Notes under the pieces: model-generated
Told to the model about the DNA's origin: nothing
Seen by the model: only the letters and a program-made list of their open reading frames with translations
The model's database searches: none
Position numbers and translations under genes: made by a program
Assembly: GCA_963921825.1 (NCBI GenBank)
Contig: OY997594.1
Location: forward strand, 4,717,001-4,781,000
Origin: Erodium maritimum
Taxonomy: Eukaryota; Streptophyta; Magnoliopsida; Geraniales; Geraniaceae
DNA: 64,000 bases
Reading direction: 5' to 3'
Shown here: positions 34,547 through 45,294 of the stretch, piece after piece
How the letters are laid out: every line of letters begins with the position of its first letter
Numbering within the stretch: position 1 is the stretch's first letter

Positions 34547-34713
34547 CCGACGTGTCACCTTTATGCCACTAAAATGGTTAAGCCACGATAAAAAAAAAAC
34601 TTAGAGGGCCACCAACTTTTTTAAAAATCTCCCATGTTCACGTCCACTACTTATCACTATTGCGCCCTAAAAATAATTCACATCTTTTTCCTCTACTATA
34701 AACCCTATAAATA
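34547..34713 (+). promoter_or_regulatory. Candidate stress-type promoter: CCGACGTGTC and a TATA box
   Basis: CCGACGTGTC (34547-34556) overlaps a CCGAC drought/cold core with an ACGTGTC ABA-response core. TATAAATA lies at 34706-34713, a suitable distance before an AC-rich leader and the ATG at 34804. The regulatory meaning is inferred from known plant motifs. Confidence 0.45.
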
Positions 34714-34803
34714 ACCTTCTTTGGGAGTCAACAACAACACACTCACAAAAAAAAACATTTTATCCCTATAATTCACATCTCTAACGTTGTACTTTTCCTA
34801 GTC

Positions 34804-35010
34804 ATGTCGTCGATCGGAGCTAGTTACGCCGGAGTTCACGTGCAGAAGATGCGCCAGAAGGAGAAGCTGAAGAGGATGGAAGAAGAACGGAGAAGGAGAG
34901 AAGACGGGGACGCGGAGGGCCGGAGATTTGGTTCTGATATGTCGGCTGGTCGGAATAACAAGGTGCATCCGTACAATTTTCCGGCGGCCGGAAAAGGTGG
35001 AGGGAAATGA
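34804..35010 (+). CDS. Small hydrophilic basic protein, 68 aa
   Basis: Single-exon frame, MSSIGASYAGVHVQKMRQKE..., with a Lys/Arg/Glu-rich helix (about residues 14-34, RQKEKLKRMEEERRRRED) and a Gly/Asn/Pro-rich C-terminal part (HPYNFPAAGKGG). There is no signal peptide or membrane segment. The TATA box 90 bp upstream and the GC-rich coding stretch inside AT-rich DNA support a real gene. I do not recognise the family with confidence; composition and promoter motifs would fit a stress-related small protein. Confidence 0.6.
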   Translation: MSSIGASYAGVHVQKMRQKEKLKRMEEERRRREDGDAEGRRFGSDMSAGRNNKVHPYNFPAAGKGGGK

Positions 35011-36132
35011 TGTGCATGTCCAATGTGGGCCCATTTGGGGAGCAGAAGTCAATGTATGTACCACGTGTGTGTTGTATGGTGATTGTGTTTGTGTTAGTCG
35101 TGAATTTTACGTGTATATGTAAATGTTTTGTGGGCTAGCTAGTTTTCGGACAAGGTCGTGCGTGCGTTGTAGTAATTGGACAAGATGGAACAGAAATATA
35201 ACCCGTACGTGTCCTTTTGTATGTCTTTGTTCTTGTTTGTGTATATATTGTTTTCGTTTTTATAGTTATTGACAGTTGCTTTTGTGTCGGAAGAGAAGTA
35301 GTAGCTAAACCCAAGTAGACTAGCTTTACTTACATGATTCAGTAATTAATAAGGAGTTTGTTGGTTTGGTTTTGACAACGTTGGTACAGTACATTGTGTC
35401 GGTCATATATTCGGTCAAACACCGTCGGCGATGGTCAATGCACATATTGTCGCCCAAGCCATTGTTCACTTGACTGGAGAAACCTTCAAGAAACTGTAAA
35501 GTACCCAATTACTTATAATTTAATATTTTTAATCGAAGTCATAATTTCGTATGATAAAATTATCACGGTTAAATGTTGTGCTTGATGTATTAATCTTTCT
35601 TTGAGATTGTATAAAGAAAATTAACCTTGCTGTTTGTTCGGGTTTGAGAACTCTCAATCCTAATTATTTTTTTATAATATCATCGTCGTGTTTTAGGTTG
35701 TTAGTGGGAGTTCGAGTATCTATTTCTCTTGTCTTGAAAGTTTTCGTTGGATCTCGTGCACCAGCAAGTATGTCACAATCCGATCTTGTAGTTGTTGTCG
35801 TGCAATCGGATATCGATGAAAAAGCTATTTCCATGTCTGCTAGGGTTTCGTTCACGCAACCTCTAGTCACCGCCCCGGTTGGCTCCCCCTCGCCACCAAC
35901 GACGTGCCTCTGGTTTCTGCTTCGGCCCCTCCTATTACCCCGAAGGTTGCCACCGGTTTCTCTTCGATATCAGTCAACCTCCCTGCCTCAGATCCCCTCC
36001 CCTGAGCAGCAACCGACGCCTCTAAATCCGTCATCGGTGTATCCGCCTCCTTGGCCTCTACCGATGCCTCCTCCTCGATCCCTGATCGGTTGGTTCTGAC
36101 TTATTTCATTTGTTTTGTTCTTTTTTTGTAAG
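35011..36132. other. 3' flank of the small gene and unassigned DNA
   Basis: A 151-codon plus-strand frame (35644-36099) is Pro/Ser-rich at its end and shows no family resemblance. Part of this stretch should be the intron and upstream exons of the gene whose last exon starts near 36133, but no exon could be fixed. Confidence 0.35.
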
Positions 36133-36204
36133 GAGAGCAGAGATTCAGGGATTTCACCCAAGAAGTCAGAGACTTTTATCGGGAGGAGTCCCTGGGACGA
36201 GCTG

Positions 36205-39202
36205 TGTCACGCCCCAAATCCGGTTTTGACCGGAATCAAGACGTGACTTGAGTTGACAATTAAATAGTAACCAAATAATACTAAAACCAATTCAATGCTC
36301 AAATAAGGTTCCGATCGAATAATTCAAATAAACCAGTGCAAGAGTAGTAAAGAGTCAAGGCTCTGAAAAGAGTACGTGAAACATAAGGTTCAATATATAT
36401 GACCAATAACGTCTCTAAGACAGAACACCCAGACTATCCAGAAGCTCCCGAGCCTCGAGTCCACTAATCACCAAGCACGCCTGTAGACAGTAGATGAAAC
36501 AACAGGGAGTGAGCTTACGCTCAGTAGGGAAAATCATAAACAATTTAACCTCCAATTTAGTAATAAAATTGTTTTGGCACGACGTCACGATTTGCAATTA
36601 ATACTATTAATCAAAAGATGCTATGGAATAGGTAAAGATAAGAATAATATCGCATTCTTAAGGATAACAGTCACTTTAAAAGATTAAGTGAAAAGCACGG
36701 TAAATGTTTGATAACTACTAAAATGAGAGCAAGTAAATATCACGCCAACCACTCAAATTCCAATACTCCGATCAACGATAGGTTCTTGTGTCATGTCGGA
36801 TCCCATACTCCGATCCTCAAGAGTACTCGTGTCATATCAGATTTCCCCTCGATCCAGAGGAGGCACATACATCGGGCTACCGGAAACATCCCTGAGGGAC
36901 ACATATCGTCAGGATTCTCGGAAATGCCCTCAAAGAACCATATGTCATCGGGGTGAAACAAGATAACCTTCCCAGAATGCTACCGCAGGACGCATACTCT
37001 CGGGTGAATCACCAATAACCATTCCCCGCAGGGTAAACCATCCAATGTCCCGCAGGGTCAACCAACCAATGCCCCGCAGGGTCAACCAACCAATGCCCCG
37101 TAGGGTCAACCAACCAATGCCCCGCAGGGTCAACTAACCAATTCCCCGCAGGGTAACTCATCCAATGCCCCGCAGGGTCAACCAACCAATTCCCCGCAGG
37201 GTCAACCAACCAATGCCCGGCAGGGTCAACCAACCAATTCCCCGCAGGGTAAACCATCCCCTCAGCTATGATACTACCCCACACCGGAATCCTCCACGGT
37301 GTACGTACCATACCGGACCACAAATCATCTTAAAACACACAAGAGAAAACCACACTAAGTAATCATGGGACAACCAAAGCTTATCAAATCACAATTCCAT
37401 CACAACACACCAAAAAGATCCATAAACCTTTACACTTACCGATATACTTACCAATCGCGATCCATCGGTCTATCATTCACCCGATCATACCGTTTGGCAC
37501 AATCAATTACACTCAATCATTCATTCAATCATTCAAGCATCCATTCAATCATGCAATCATTCAAGCATTCATTCAATACAATTTATCTAGTTTCGTTAGA
37601 CTCTTAATTTATCCTAGAGACTAAGCAAGCAATGCATGTGAGGCAACCACAACCAATCCTTTGGCTCATCACGGCCTTTCTACCAGCACGGCAATTTCCC
37701 AAGTATTGAAAGCGAGTTAAACTAGTTATTCACATCCTATGCATGCATACTAGACACGTCTGGTTATTAGTAATTGAAAGACGATTATTCTAGTTATTCG
37801 CATCCTATATGCATCTCTAGGACCTTTCCGATTTTATTAACCTAATAGGCATACTAAAGTATTAAATTACAGGAGGAGTTTAGTACTTTCCCTACCTCAA
37901 GGTCTTCCTCTAACAATACTCCTAGTTGTTGAAGTCCGGGCTAGCTTCCTCTCCGTTCTTCTCACGGGTCCCCAAGTAGTCTTCGTCCCTCGAGCTCGGT
38001 TCCAAGGTCTTGGATCACAATTAAACTCTAATTAAAGGCTAACCAAAGTGCAATCATATAAGCTCAAAAGACTCAACCCGTTGTTTCAAAAACATTTTCT
38101 TGAAGTAAACGAAAAAAGATCGAAAAGGGTTCAAAAGGACCAAAGTTGGTCTGCCACGGATCTGGTCACGGATCCGTGGGTTGCGCCGTCACGGTTCTCC
38201 TCACAAAGTCGTGTCCGACGCCGTCACGGTCTCCCTCACGGAGCCGTGACGTCCTCCGTCACGGTCCCTGTCACGGATCCGTGACGGGTCTGGACAGTTC
38301 TGTCTTCTTCCTCCTTCAGACGCGATTTTCACGAAAATATCTCAAAAATCTCCATTTTCAGTCATCCAAAACTCCAAAAACAGTTCAATAACTTCATTTC
38401 TCCTCTACCCATGGTAGTAATCAACAAAACCACAAGTACCCCAAAGGATTTCTCAAACAAAAACCATCAACAACTCAAGGATTTCAACAACAAATCATCT
38501 ACTACTTCTCTACAACACCAACCAACACTAATTAAAGTAAAACCTAACAAGTTCTAGTCAAAAGCAAGGAAACCCATGAAATGAAAGTGATTGAAATGAA
38601 GAGTTAAGGATATACAAACCTCTAGGAAGATGAGATGATGAAGATGAGAGAAATTTGGAGAAGAAATGGTAGAGAAATGGTTCAAAGTTGCTTGTTTTCC
38701 TCTCTTTCTTCTTCCTCAAGATATGGAGTTCTTCCTCTCTTGTTTCCTTAGCAAATTTCGGCCAACACTGTAACAAATGAGCTGAATTTGTTGTGTGTGT
38801 TGCTTTAAAAGACCTAGGAGGAGAAATGACTAAAAGCCCATTTAATTCTTATCCCTTTATGGACAACTAAGGATGATAGAAATGTCAATTTGGCCTCTTT
38901 TCTTTTCCTCCACCTCAATGGTGACATGTGGCAGAGAGGGGATCACTCTTTCTTAGTTAAAAACCAGCAGTCCAATTTTATCGCATTTAGTCGATAAAAA
39001 GTTCGGGTTTGACCACAGTTGACTTTTTCCAATATTATAGTCAATCGAAAGGAAATGGCCTAACTAAGCTAACCGTGATGACGACTAATCTTTTTGGGCC
39101 CCGGAAAGGTCCCGAATGACTTCCGGAGTCATCAATTGACTTTTCCGGCCGAAAGTCAAACTTCGTCGAAATCCACCTGTTCGACCGGGGGCGGTTCTTA
39201 CA
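36205..39202. mobile_element. Solo LTR, 3.0 kb, Gypsy (Tekay/Del-like) type, AGCTG target duplication
   Basis: Starts TGTCACGCCCCAAATCC and ends GGGGGCGGTTCTTACA, the TG...CA pattern of LTRs; the TGTCACGCCC / TTACA ends resemble Tekay/Del chromovirus LTRs. Perfect AGCTG repeats flank it at 36200-36204 and 39203-39207. No internal gag-pol domain is present, so this is a solo LTR left by LTR-LTR recombination. It contains a 24-bp minisatellite and a CACGGATCCGTGAC-type repeat cluster (about 38152-38287). Confidence 0.88.
37021..37258. repeat. Minisatellite, about 10 units of 24 bp
   Basis: Tandem units near CCCCGCAGGGTCAACCAACC + AATG, slightly diverged, inside the solo LTR. Unit length is a multiple of three, so each frame reads as an eight-residue repeat on both strands; this explains the spurious open frames here. 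Confidence 0.9.
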
Positions 39203-39318
39203 AGCTGCCACTCCCAGCCAGACTGTCAGGTTTAAGTTCGGCAGCTCATTTGACAAAACGAGTGCTTGGAGATACAAGGACTGAGCAGTGGTTAGGCCCT
39301 ACTTTGAGCGGTTCTTGA

Positions 39319-40215
39319 CAGTTGACACCCTTTGGATTTTATTTATGCTCAAGTTTTGGTTTCAATTTTTGTTTTAGTTATATTTCTTGTTTTAGTTATG
39401 ATTGTTATAACCGTTCCTTTTAGATCGGTTTGTTGTCAAGGATTATTTGATCATTATTCTTCTACGATTAATAATCGGTGTTATGATTCTGTTTTACATC
39501 CAGAACAATCTGGAGGCCGGCCAATTTATTATATATGGCAGGCCAAGTTCATGCCTTGAACATACCTATAATTAAATATATTCTCTGATCTATTCAAATA
39601 TTAGTCAGCTATTAATTTAATAATTAACCGATTTTTCAGTAAGAAAATAGAGAAGAAAATGTCATTTCAGTAGCTATCGTTGCTCAATTATTACACACCA
39701 AACGAAAATAAATTAAATCGTACGAATGCATGTCAATCAGAAAACAGTGTTCCACGTGTTACACTCTTAGTAGCTGCACGATAATAAAGTTATTTATTTT
39801 GGGTATTACATGTCACATCAGCGCAAAAATAAATCTTTGTAATTCATGTAGGCAAATTGACTATTCAGGGGAGAGGTTTACGAATCGGTGGTTATATTTC
39901 GGTATGAAGGCATAGATGTGACGGGTTCGTACGTATAGTTAATTTGTATAATGTACACTTTTTTTGTATATCATTAGCGTATGGTAACTGACCCTTCTCC
40001 GGTTATTATATGTGTACGTGAGGTAAATGTTTGTGTTGTTTCGATTTGTATGGTAAGCGGTGAGTGCTGATAAGCCGGTCGTCTCAGTTCGATAGTGTAC
40101 AATCGTTGTAATATCAATCTTAAACATGAGATATGGCATGTGAATTTTGAACAGATATCCGACATGATCACATATAAAGTAGTATTTGAGTAGACGTTTG
40201 TGTGTGTGGTATCGG
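39319..40215. other. Intergenic DNA downstream of the split exon
   Basis: The first 200-300 bp may be the 3' UTR of the split-exon gene. No other gene or element is evident. Confidence 0.35.
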
Positions 40216-40223
40216 CGTCCTGT

Positions 40224-40422
40224 CAGTGGCTGAGCTGGCTTTTCCAGTAGCGGGCACCGAAATTCAATGACAATACATGACTATACAAAAAGTTGAGGGC
40301 GGGCACAACTATGAAATTAAAAAGAATTAAAAGATATTTTTGAAAAAAATATATAAGAATTTTTCAAAAAAGAAATTGAGGGGGGCACGTGCACCCGTGA
40401 GGCCCATGTGGCTCCGCCATTG
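40224..40422. mobile_element. hAT-like MITE, 199 bp
   Basis: Ends CAGTGGCTGAGCTGGC and, inward from the right, CAATGGCGGAGCCACATG. Flanks CGTCCTGT (40216-40223) and GGTCATGT (40423-40430) match at six of eight positions, as for an old 8-bp hAT duplication. Confidence 0.55.
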
Positions 40423-40430
40423 GGTCATGT

Positions 40431-41198
40431 CGATCTTCAAAGAGTTTGACCATGTGCAAGAATGCATGCATGACGTCTAGAGGAACCTGTATACATATGC
40501 AGTATCTCTACCAGCATGCGGAACGATAACAGTTTAGGCAAGACAAGTGACGAATCATAGCCAAACATGTTCCTCGACCGCCTTTGTCATGCACCAAAAA
40601 GACAAGTCGTAGACTTAGATCCAGAAGGGTACGTAACCGAAACTCGATTGTTCGTGGCTAAATGTGCTAGTAGAGATAAGAGAGAATGAGGAGTAAGCCG
40701 TGAAAAATCCACGTCCCAATCTTCTAGATCTGATTCTTTTCCTCCTTCAAGGGAAAGAAAAAGTCGAGAATCCATTCTCTCACATACCGACCAACGTAAA
40801 AGTCGACAACCTTGCATCGGAGAAAAAAACCGTCATGCTTCGAATAATGTCCCTAATCTTTTTCCAACCCTAAAGTTTAGAGAGCAAAGATAGAGCCGCA
40901 CACGACTTTTTTCTCTCTCTCCCAATTACCTCTTTTGATTAGTCAAATAAAATAAAATACGAACCAAAAGACAACGTCCAATTGCAAACTTAAGTGTAAC
41001 TTGGCTGAAAATGTAAGTTGATGATAACACGCGAAAGAAATAAAATTAAAGAAAACAACAAAAAAGAAACATAAACATATATATTTTATTACAACGGAGC
41101 CATTTGATATTATAACCGTAAAACGATGAAAGACATAAAAATCACCCCAACACCATAAATAAAGTATTGCAAAATCAATACAAACATCAAGAAATCGA
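40431..41198. other. Intergenic DNA, nothing recognised
   Basis: No supported gene or bounded repeat. The minus-strand frame 40587-40817 has no recognisable domain. Confidence 0.4.
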
Positions 41199-41214
41199 AA
41201 CGCAAAAAGAATTA

Positions 41215-43758
41215 TTCAGTCCACAGTTTAAACGGCTCTGTTAGGGGTTCTCTCTGTTAGGGCTTTGTTTTTTTTCCGACTTTCTTCATCAACCAACGAG
41301 CATGACTTCGGCTGAGAAGAGAGAGGAGTCGTCGGACTGGACCGGTGTTGTACCGGACGAGATCGGGAGAGAGGACACCATGATCGCAGGGACGGAGGGG
41401 AGCTCGGCCTGGGATGGTGAGGGCGGACATGTTCGTCCGATGGGGGCGGAGGGAGACTCGACTACTCCGGTGGTCTTGTCCCCGACGTGGTCTCCGAGCA
41501 TGGATGGGGACGGGCCGGTAGACTCGACTACTCCGGTGGTCTTGCCCCCGACGTGGTCTCCGGGCATGGATGGGGACGGGCCGGTAGTGTTCACGGCGTC
41601 TGAGGATGCCGACCGGAGTGAAGGTCAGAGATCGCGACGGGTGCGAGCCTTCGGACCTCGGCCGAGGAAGAGGATGCTCCGGCGTTCCCCTGTGACGCCG
41701 ATGGCGCATGCTACGACGGGCTTGGGAGACAAATCCGAGGAGTCGCTCCGTGACGGCGCGACTTTGATTCCAATCGTCATATCATCGACGACGGAATCGG
41801 AAGCCACAGAATCGGAGGCGGCGGTGGCGTGGAGGATACGCAAGGGGAAGGCGCCGACGAAGCTGCATCCTAGGGTTCCGAAGGAGGATCGGGATAGGGT
41901 GTTGGGTCTGGGCCTGATGGCAGACGCGAGGAACGCGGGCTGGAAGCCTCAGTCGGGCTTAGGCCCAAGAGGTTCGGGGGGTCCCCCAGAACGGGTTGGA
42001 CCCGAGCCGGCCAGGACGATGTGGCCCAGTGGGCGGCCCGGTACGGGGCGGTCTCGGGTCGGACCCCACACACGGGTTCAGATCAGGCGGAGCGGTTCAG
42101 ACTAGGAGCGGGTCGGGCTGCGCAGCCGGGATCGGTTCGAGAGGCGAGGGTGGAGGTACCCGGGTCGGGTCAGGATTTACGGGTGGGGTACGGACAAACC
42201 CGATTGGATGCGGCTCCGGGTTTTCAATCTTCCCATGGTGGCGCGGGGTTCAACCCGTTCGGATCAAGGGGATCTCCTGGGTACAGGCCGACTGATCAGA
42301 TGGGGGACCTGGGCTCCCAAATGGGCTCGATGAGGATCAGGGAGGTGGTGGTGACAGTGCAAGAGGTCACAGGGCGGAGTAATCTGTACCGCTTTGCAAT
42401 GGCAGCAAAGGTGCTAACGAATAAGAAGATCTATTGGAAATCAGTAGTGAACAGATTAGAGGATGCGTGGGGAATGAAAGTGGAGGCCAAACCACTTGAA
42501 GGGGGGTTAATAGCTTTTTTCTTCAAGACAACAAAGGAAAGGGAGAAGGTCCTTCTAGGAGAGCCATGGTCGTTCTGGGATTCCCTAGTACTGTTTACCG
42601 ACTTGCGGGCCCACATGTAGGTTCAGGACCTGGAGTTCCATCACTTCTCAGTCTGGGCACGGGTATCAAATCTGTCAATAGGGGCGTGGACAAAAGATGT
42701 GGGGTTCCGGGTGGGGAACGCATTGGGTGTTTACCAAGGAGTGGACGCCGATAAGGATGGCTTCTGCTGGGGAGATTTTATGAAAATTAGGGTCAGGGCG
42801 AACATCAGAGTCCCCCTGCAGAGCCAACTCTGGTTTCGGCTATCAGTGTCTCAAGTACGTACCTGACTAGTGATTTCTTATAAACACTTGCATGAACATT
42901 GTTTTGGGTGCTGTTGTGCTAGTCACCTGTTTCCAGTATGTCCAGTGGTGGGCGGTAAACGAGGCCCATTGCTAAAGGCACAGGCGGACCCCAGATCTGG
43001 GTTGGAGAGGGCGAAACATGGGAAGGCGACGCCAGGAACAAACTGGACGTACCTTCGAGGCTGGGGAAGTGGGGCGTCAGGGCTGGGGAGCTGAGTACCC
43101 CTCCACAGATCAAGGAGCCACGGGAGCAGGAAAAGAAAGTCTTTTACATGGAGGAGGAGGCGCCGGTCGGCTGGTTCCCTAGGGAGATGTCCCCATCCCT
43201 GTCTGACAAGAAACGTGGCGACAGGGAAGAGGAACCTGAGGAAGAGACATGATCGTCAGATTCGGAGGGAGCATCGAATGTAGTGGTGGGGGTCGGTAAG
43301 CACCCCCGCCTCCAGGAATGAGAGCCTAGAGACCCAAGAAGGGTTTGGTCGACTTTAGTCCCTTCTTGGCAGTTTGGTGGTAGTGGTTCTATCAACAGTC
43401 GATGAGGTACTCCCCTACCACTTCGGGGTCAACATTCCCGCGTTCAGGAGCCCTACATTCATCATTCCAGGGAGGACGACGCACGCTGACTTACCGGTGG
43501 AGCTATCGGTCCACCATTGTTCAACGTCCACCTGGTCTGCTCGATCAACATTTTTAGTTGGAGCATACTGTATCGGTATCCAAGGATGCTACCGCAGTCA
43601 ACCCCTCGACCGCCTCTATGCATATGAGCACAATTTATTTCTCAGCATTTCTGTCTCAGTTTATTTATTTTCGAACTACTGTTCCGTAAGGTTTTCGTCG
43701 ATAGACGAACACCTAGTTATCTTTCTTTCTTAATAATATTTTTAGTTCCTTTAAAAAA
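41215..43758 (+). mobile_element. LINE (L1-like) with a large internal deletion
   Basis: Flanked by a 16-bp target duplication, AACGCAAAAAGAATTA (41199-41214) and AACGCAAAAAGAGTTA (43759-43774), one mismatch. It ends in a short poly-A tract just before the right copy. It carries an ORF1-like gag region with a zinc knuckle, but no endonuclease or reverse transcriptase, so most of ORF2 is missing although the 3' tail is present. GC content is much higher than in the neighbourhood up to about 43330. Confidence 0.85.
41302..43320 (+). pseudogene. LINE ORF1-like protein (DUF4283 plus CCHC zinc knuckle), broken
   Basis: The first frame starts at ATG 41302 (MTSAEKREESSDWTG) and runs to 42105. The conserved part continues in another frame from about 42021, so a frameshift lies between about 42020 and 42105. 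The DUF4283-like part includes NLYRFAMAAKVLTNKKIYW and LLGEPWSFWDSLVLF. It is cut by a TAG at 42618-42620, continues as LEFHHFSVWARVSNLSIGAW, and meets a TGA near 42864. It then reaches the knuckle CFGCCCASHLFPVC (CX2CX4HX4C). A 22-codon stretch (DSTTPVVL...) is tandemly duplicated at about 41455-41587. Non-functional. Confidence 0.8.
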
Positions 43759-43774
43759 AACGCAAAAAGAGTTA

Positions 43775-44135
43775 GTTTAAGATGTTGAATCGTTTCGTTG
43801 AAACGTTCAGAAGGAGGTGCGGCGGTGACATCTATGGACACTGATACAACAAGACTAGAACGGAAAGTAAAGTAAAACAAACTCATTTCCAAAAAGGTAT
43901 TGTGACAGACTTGGTACTCTACGAAAATGTCAGCGAGCATTGTACTCTTAAAACTATAAAACTAAAAATTCATAACGCGAAATTACTGACCTCTGAAAAA
44001 GTAAATAAATAACATACAAAAACGTGATGGAACCGTTATTGCCAACGTACCACAGCTCATCGAATTAATTACTCCAATATATATATAAATTATCCAAAAG
44101 TTCGTGTCTCTACACAACACTAGTTGTTTCTAGCC
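43775..44135 (+). promoter_or_regulatory. Promoter region of the RING-H2 gene
   Basis: A TATATATATAAAT box at 44079-44091 lies about 45 bp before the ATG at 44136, leaving a short leader. No other motif is claimed. Confidence 0.55.
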
Positions 44136-44618
44136 ATGGCCACTCTGTCCGAGCTCTTCTCTCACCTTCAAACCATGACCCACGTCTTCTTCACCATCCT
44201 CTTCCTCGAGCTCGTGATTCTCATCCGCTCGGTCACCGGCGGCGCCGCCGCCACCACCCCGAAGCGCCGCCAAATCACACCCACCCAGTTCCTAGAAATC
44301 ATCGAACAAAACTTCCCCACCGGAAAGTGGCGGTCGCCGGAGCCGGCGGATTGCGCGGTGTGCTTGACGGAGTTCAACGACGGCGAGCGCGTGAGGGTGT
44401 TGCCTTGCAAGCACGTGTTCCACACGGACTGCCTTGACCGGTGGTTGCAGCAGTGTTGGACCACTTGCCCCCTTTGCCGGAACCGGGTCTTGCCGGAGAG
44501 TGACGTCACCGGTTACCGGGAGGTTCGAAACGAGGTGGATTATTATGATGGGAGTGATGAGGAGTTGATGTTGTTGTTGTCTGCTTTACATGGTAATAGT
44601 TTACATAGATTTTTATAA
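44136..44618 (+). CDS. RING-H2 E3 ubiquitin ligase, membrane-anchored, 160 aa
   Basis: Intronless gene for a small RING-H2 protein of the XERICO/RHA/BRH1-like group, expected to transfer ubiquitin from an E2 to target proteins at a membrane. MATLSELFSHLQTMTHV precedes a hydrophobic segment (residues 17-30, VFFTILFLELVILI). The RING-H2 ligands are C73, C76, C91, H93, H96, C99, C111 and C114 (DCAVCLTEF...LPCKHVFHTDCLDRWL...CPLCR), with all C3H2C3 positions intact. Trp103 in DRWL and Pro112 are typical of E2 contacts. The ATG at 44136 is in good context (GCCATGGCC). Codon use is GC-rich against AT-rich flanks, as usual for this family. The precise subfamily is not certain. Confidence 0.92.
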   Translation: MATLSELFSHLQTMTHVFFTILFLELVILIRSVTGGAAATTPKRRQITPTQFLEIIEQNFPTGKWRSPEPADCAVCLTEFNDGERVRVLPCKHVFHTDCLDRWLQQCWTTCPLCRNRVLPESDVTGYREVRNEVDYYDGSDEELMLLLSALHGNSLHRFL

Positions 44619-44750
44619 GGTTGTTGATGGGTTGGATATATGTGTATATGTTTGTTTTGTTATTGGCTCAGATGGGTTTTGGCACTTTGGTTCATATGTA
44701 TCACAAGTTCATGTTGGGTTCTTTTTGTTTTTGTGAATTCTTGGTTCGCC

Positions 44751-45294
44751 GGTTAATTCTATCTCAGTATTTTAAATTTTTTATACTTTATTTATGGAGC
44801 CGATTTTTTTTTGTGTCATTTCAGTACCTTAAATTTTGATTAATTTAGTTAAAATATTCTGAATTTTTTTTGTCACCTCAATACCCAATATTTCAATTAG
44901 GATATCTAATTTTTTTTGTGTAATCTCGGTACCCTAAACTTTCATTAATTCATTTAGAGTTTTCTAAATATTTTTTGTGTCACCTCAATACCCTAAACTT
45001 TCATTAATTTTATTATAGTATCCATCATTAACTTTAGTACTTTACCCTAAATTTGGTTATTAATGAGGGGTACTATGGTCATTTTATACGTTTTGAATGG
45101 AAATCAGATATAAAGTTAACGGTGGGTACTAAAATAGAAATAATTAAAGTTTAAGGCACTGAAGTGACACAAACAAGATTTAAGGTACTATAAATGAATT
45201 AATGAAAGTTTAGGGTACTGAGATTATATAAAAAAAAAATTAAGGTACTCTAAATGAAATATGAAAGATTTAGAATACCGAAGTGGAATTAACC
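44751..45294. mobile_element. MITE of the 'taccctaaactttcattaatt' family
   Basis: Ends GGTTAATTCTATCTCAGTA and CCGAAGTGGAATTAACC. The interior repeats a phrase near CAATACCCTAAACTTTCATT several times, first forward and then inverted. No clean target duplication is visible. It lies about 130 bp past the RING-H2 stop codon and could supply polyadenylation signals. Confidence 0.6.

Larger units (their letters stand above)
36133..39318 (+). pseudogene. Terminal exon of an unidentified gene, split by a solo LTR
   Basis: A T-rich tract ends in TGTAAG at 36132. The frame then reads ESRDSGISPKKSETFIGRSP and WDEL up to 36204. After the LTR and the second target-site copy it resumes as PLPARLSGLSSAAHLTKRVL and runs to GPTLSGS and TGA at 39316-39318. 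The phase fits exactly when the LTR and one AGCTG copy are ignored. The sequence reads like a real C-terminus, but I do not recognise the family and cannot place upstream exons. With the LTR present the exon would be extended into LTR sequence or end early. Confidence 0.6.

Noticed and set aside
35644-36099. 151-codon frame upstream of the split exon as its missing part
   Set aside because: It ends in a stop before the acceptor, has Pro-rich low-complexity sequence and no splice donor in a fitting phase could be assigned.
37021-37258. Regularly spaced repeats resembling a CRISPR array
   Set aside because: Units are adjacent 24-mers with no unique spacers, inside a plant LTR.
36945-37323. Open frames of 62-104 codons with octad repeats
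   Set aside because: They result from the 24-bp minisatellite in the solo LTR; no start context or homology.
41289-42073. Antisense frames opposite the LINE ORF1
   Set aside because: GC-rich codon bias of the sense frame opens the opposite strand; the peptides are Arg/Pro/Ser-rich without domains.
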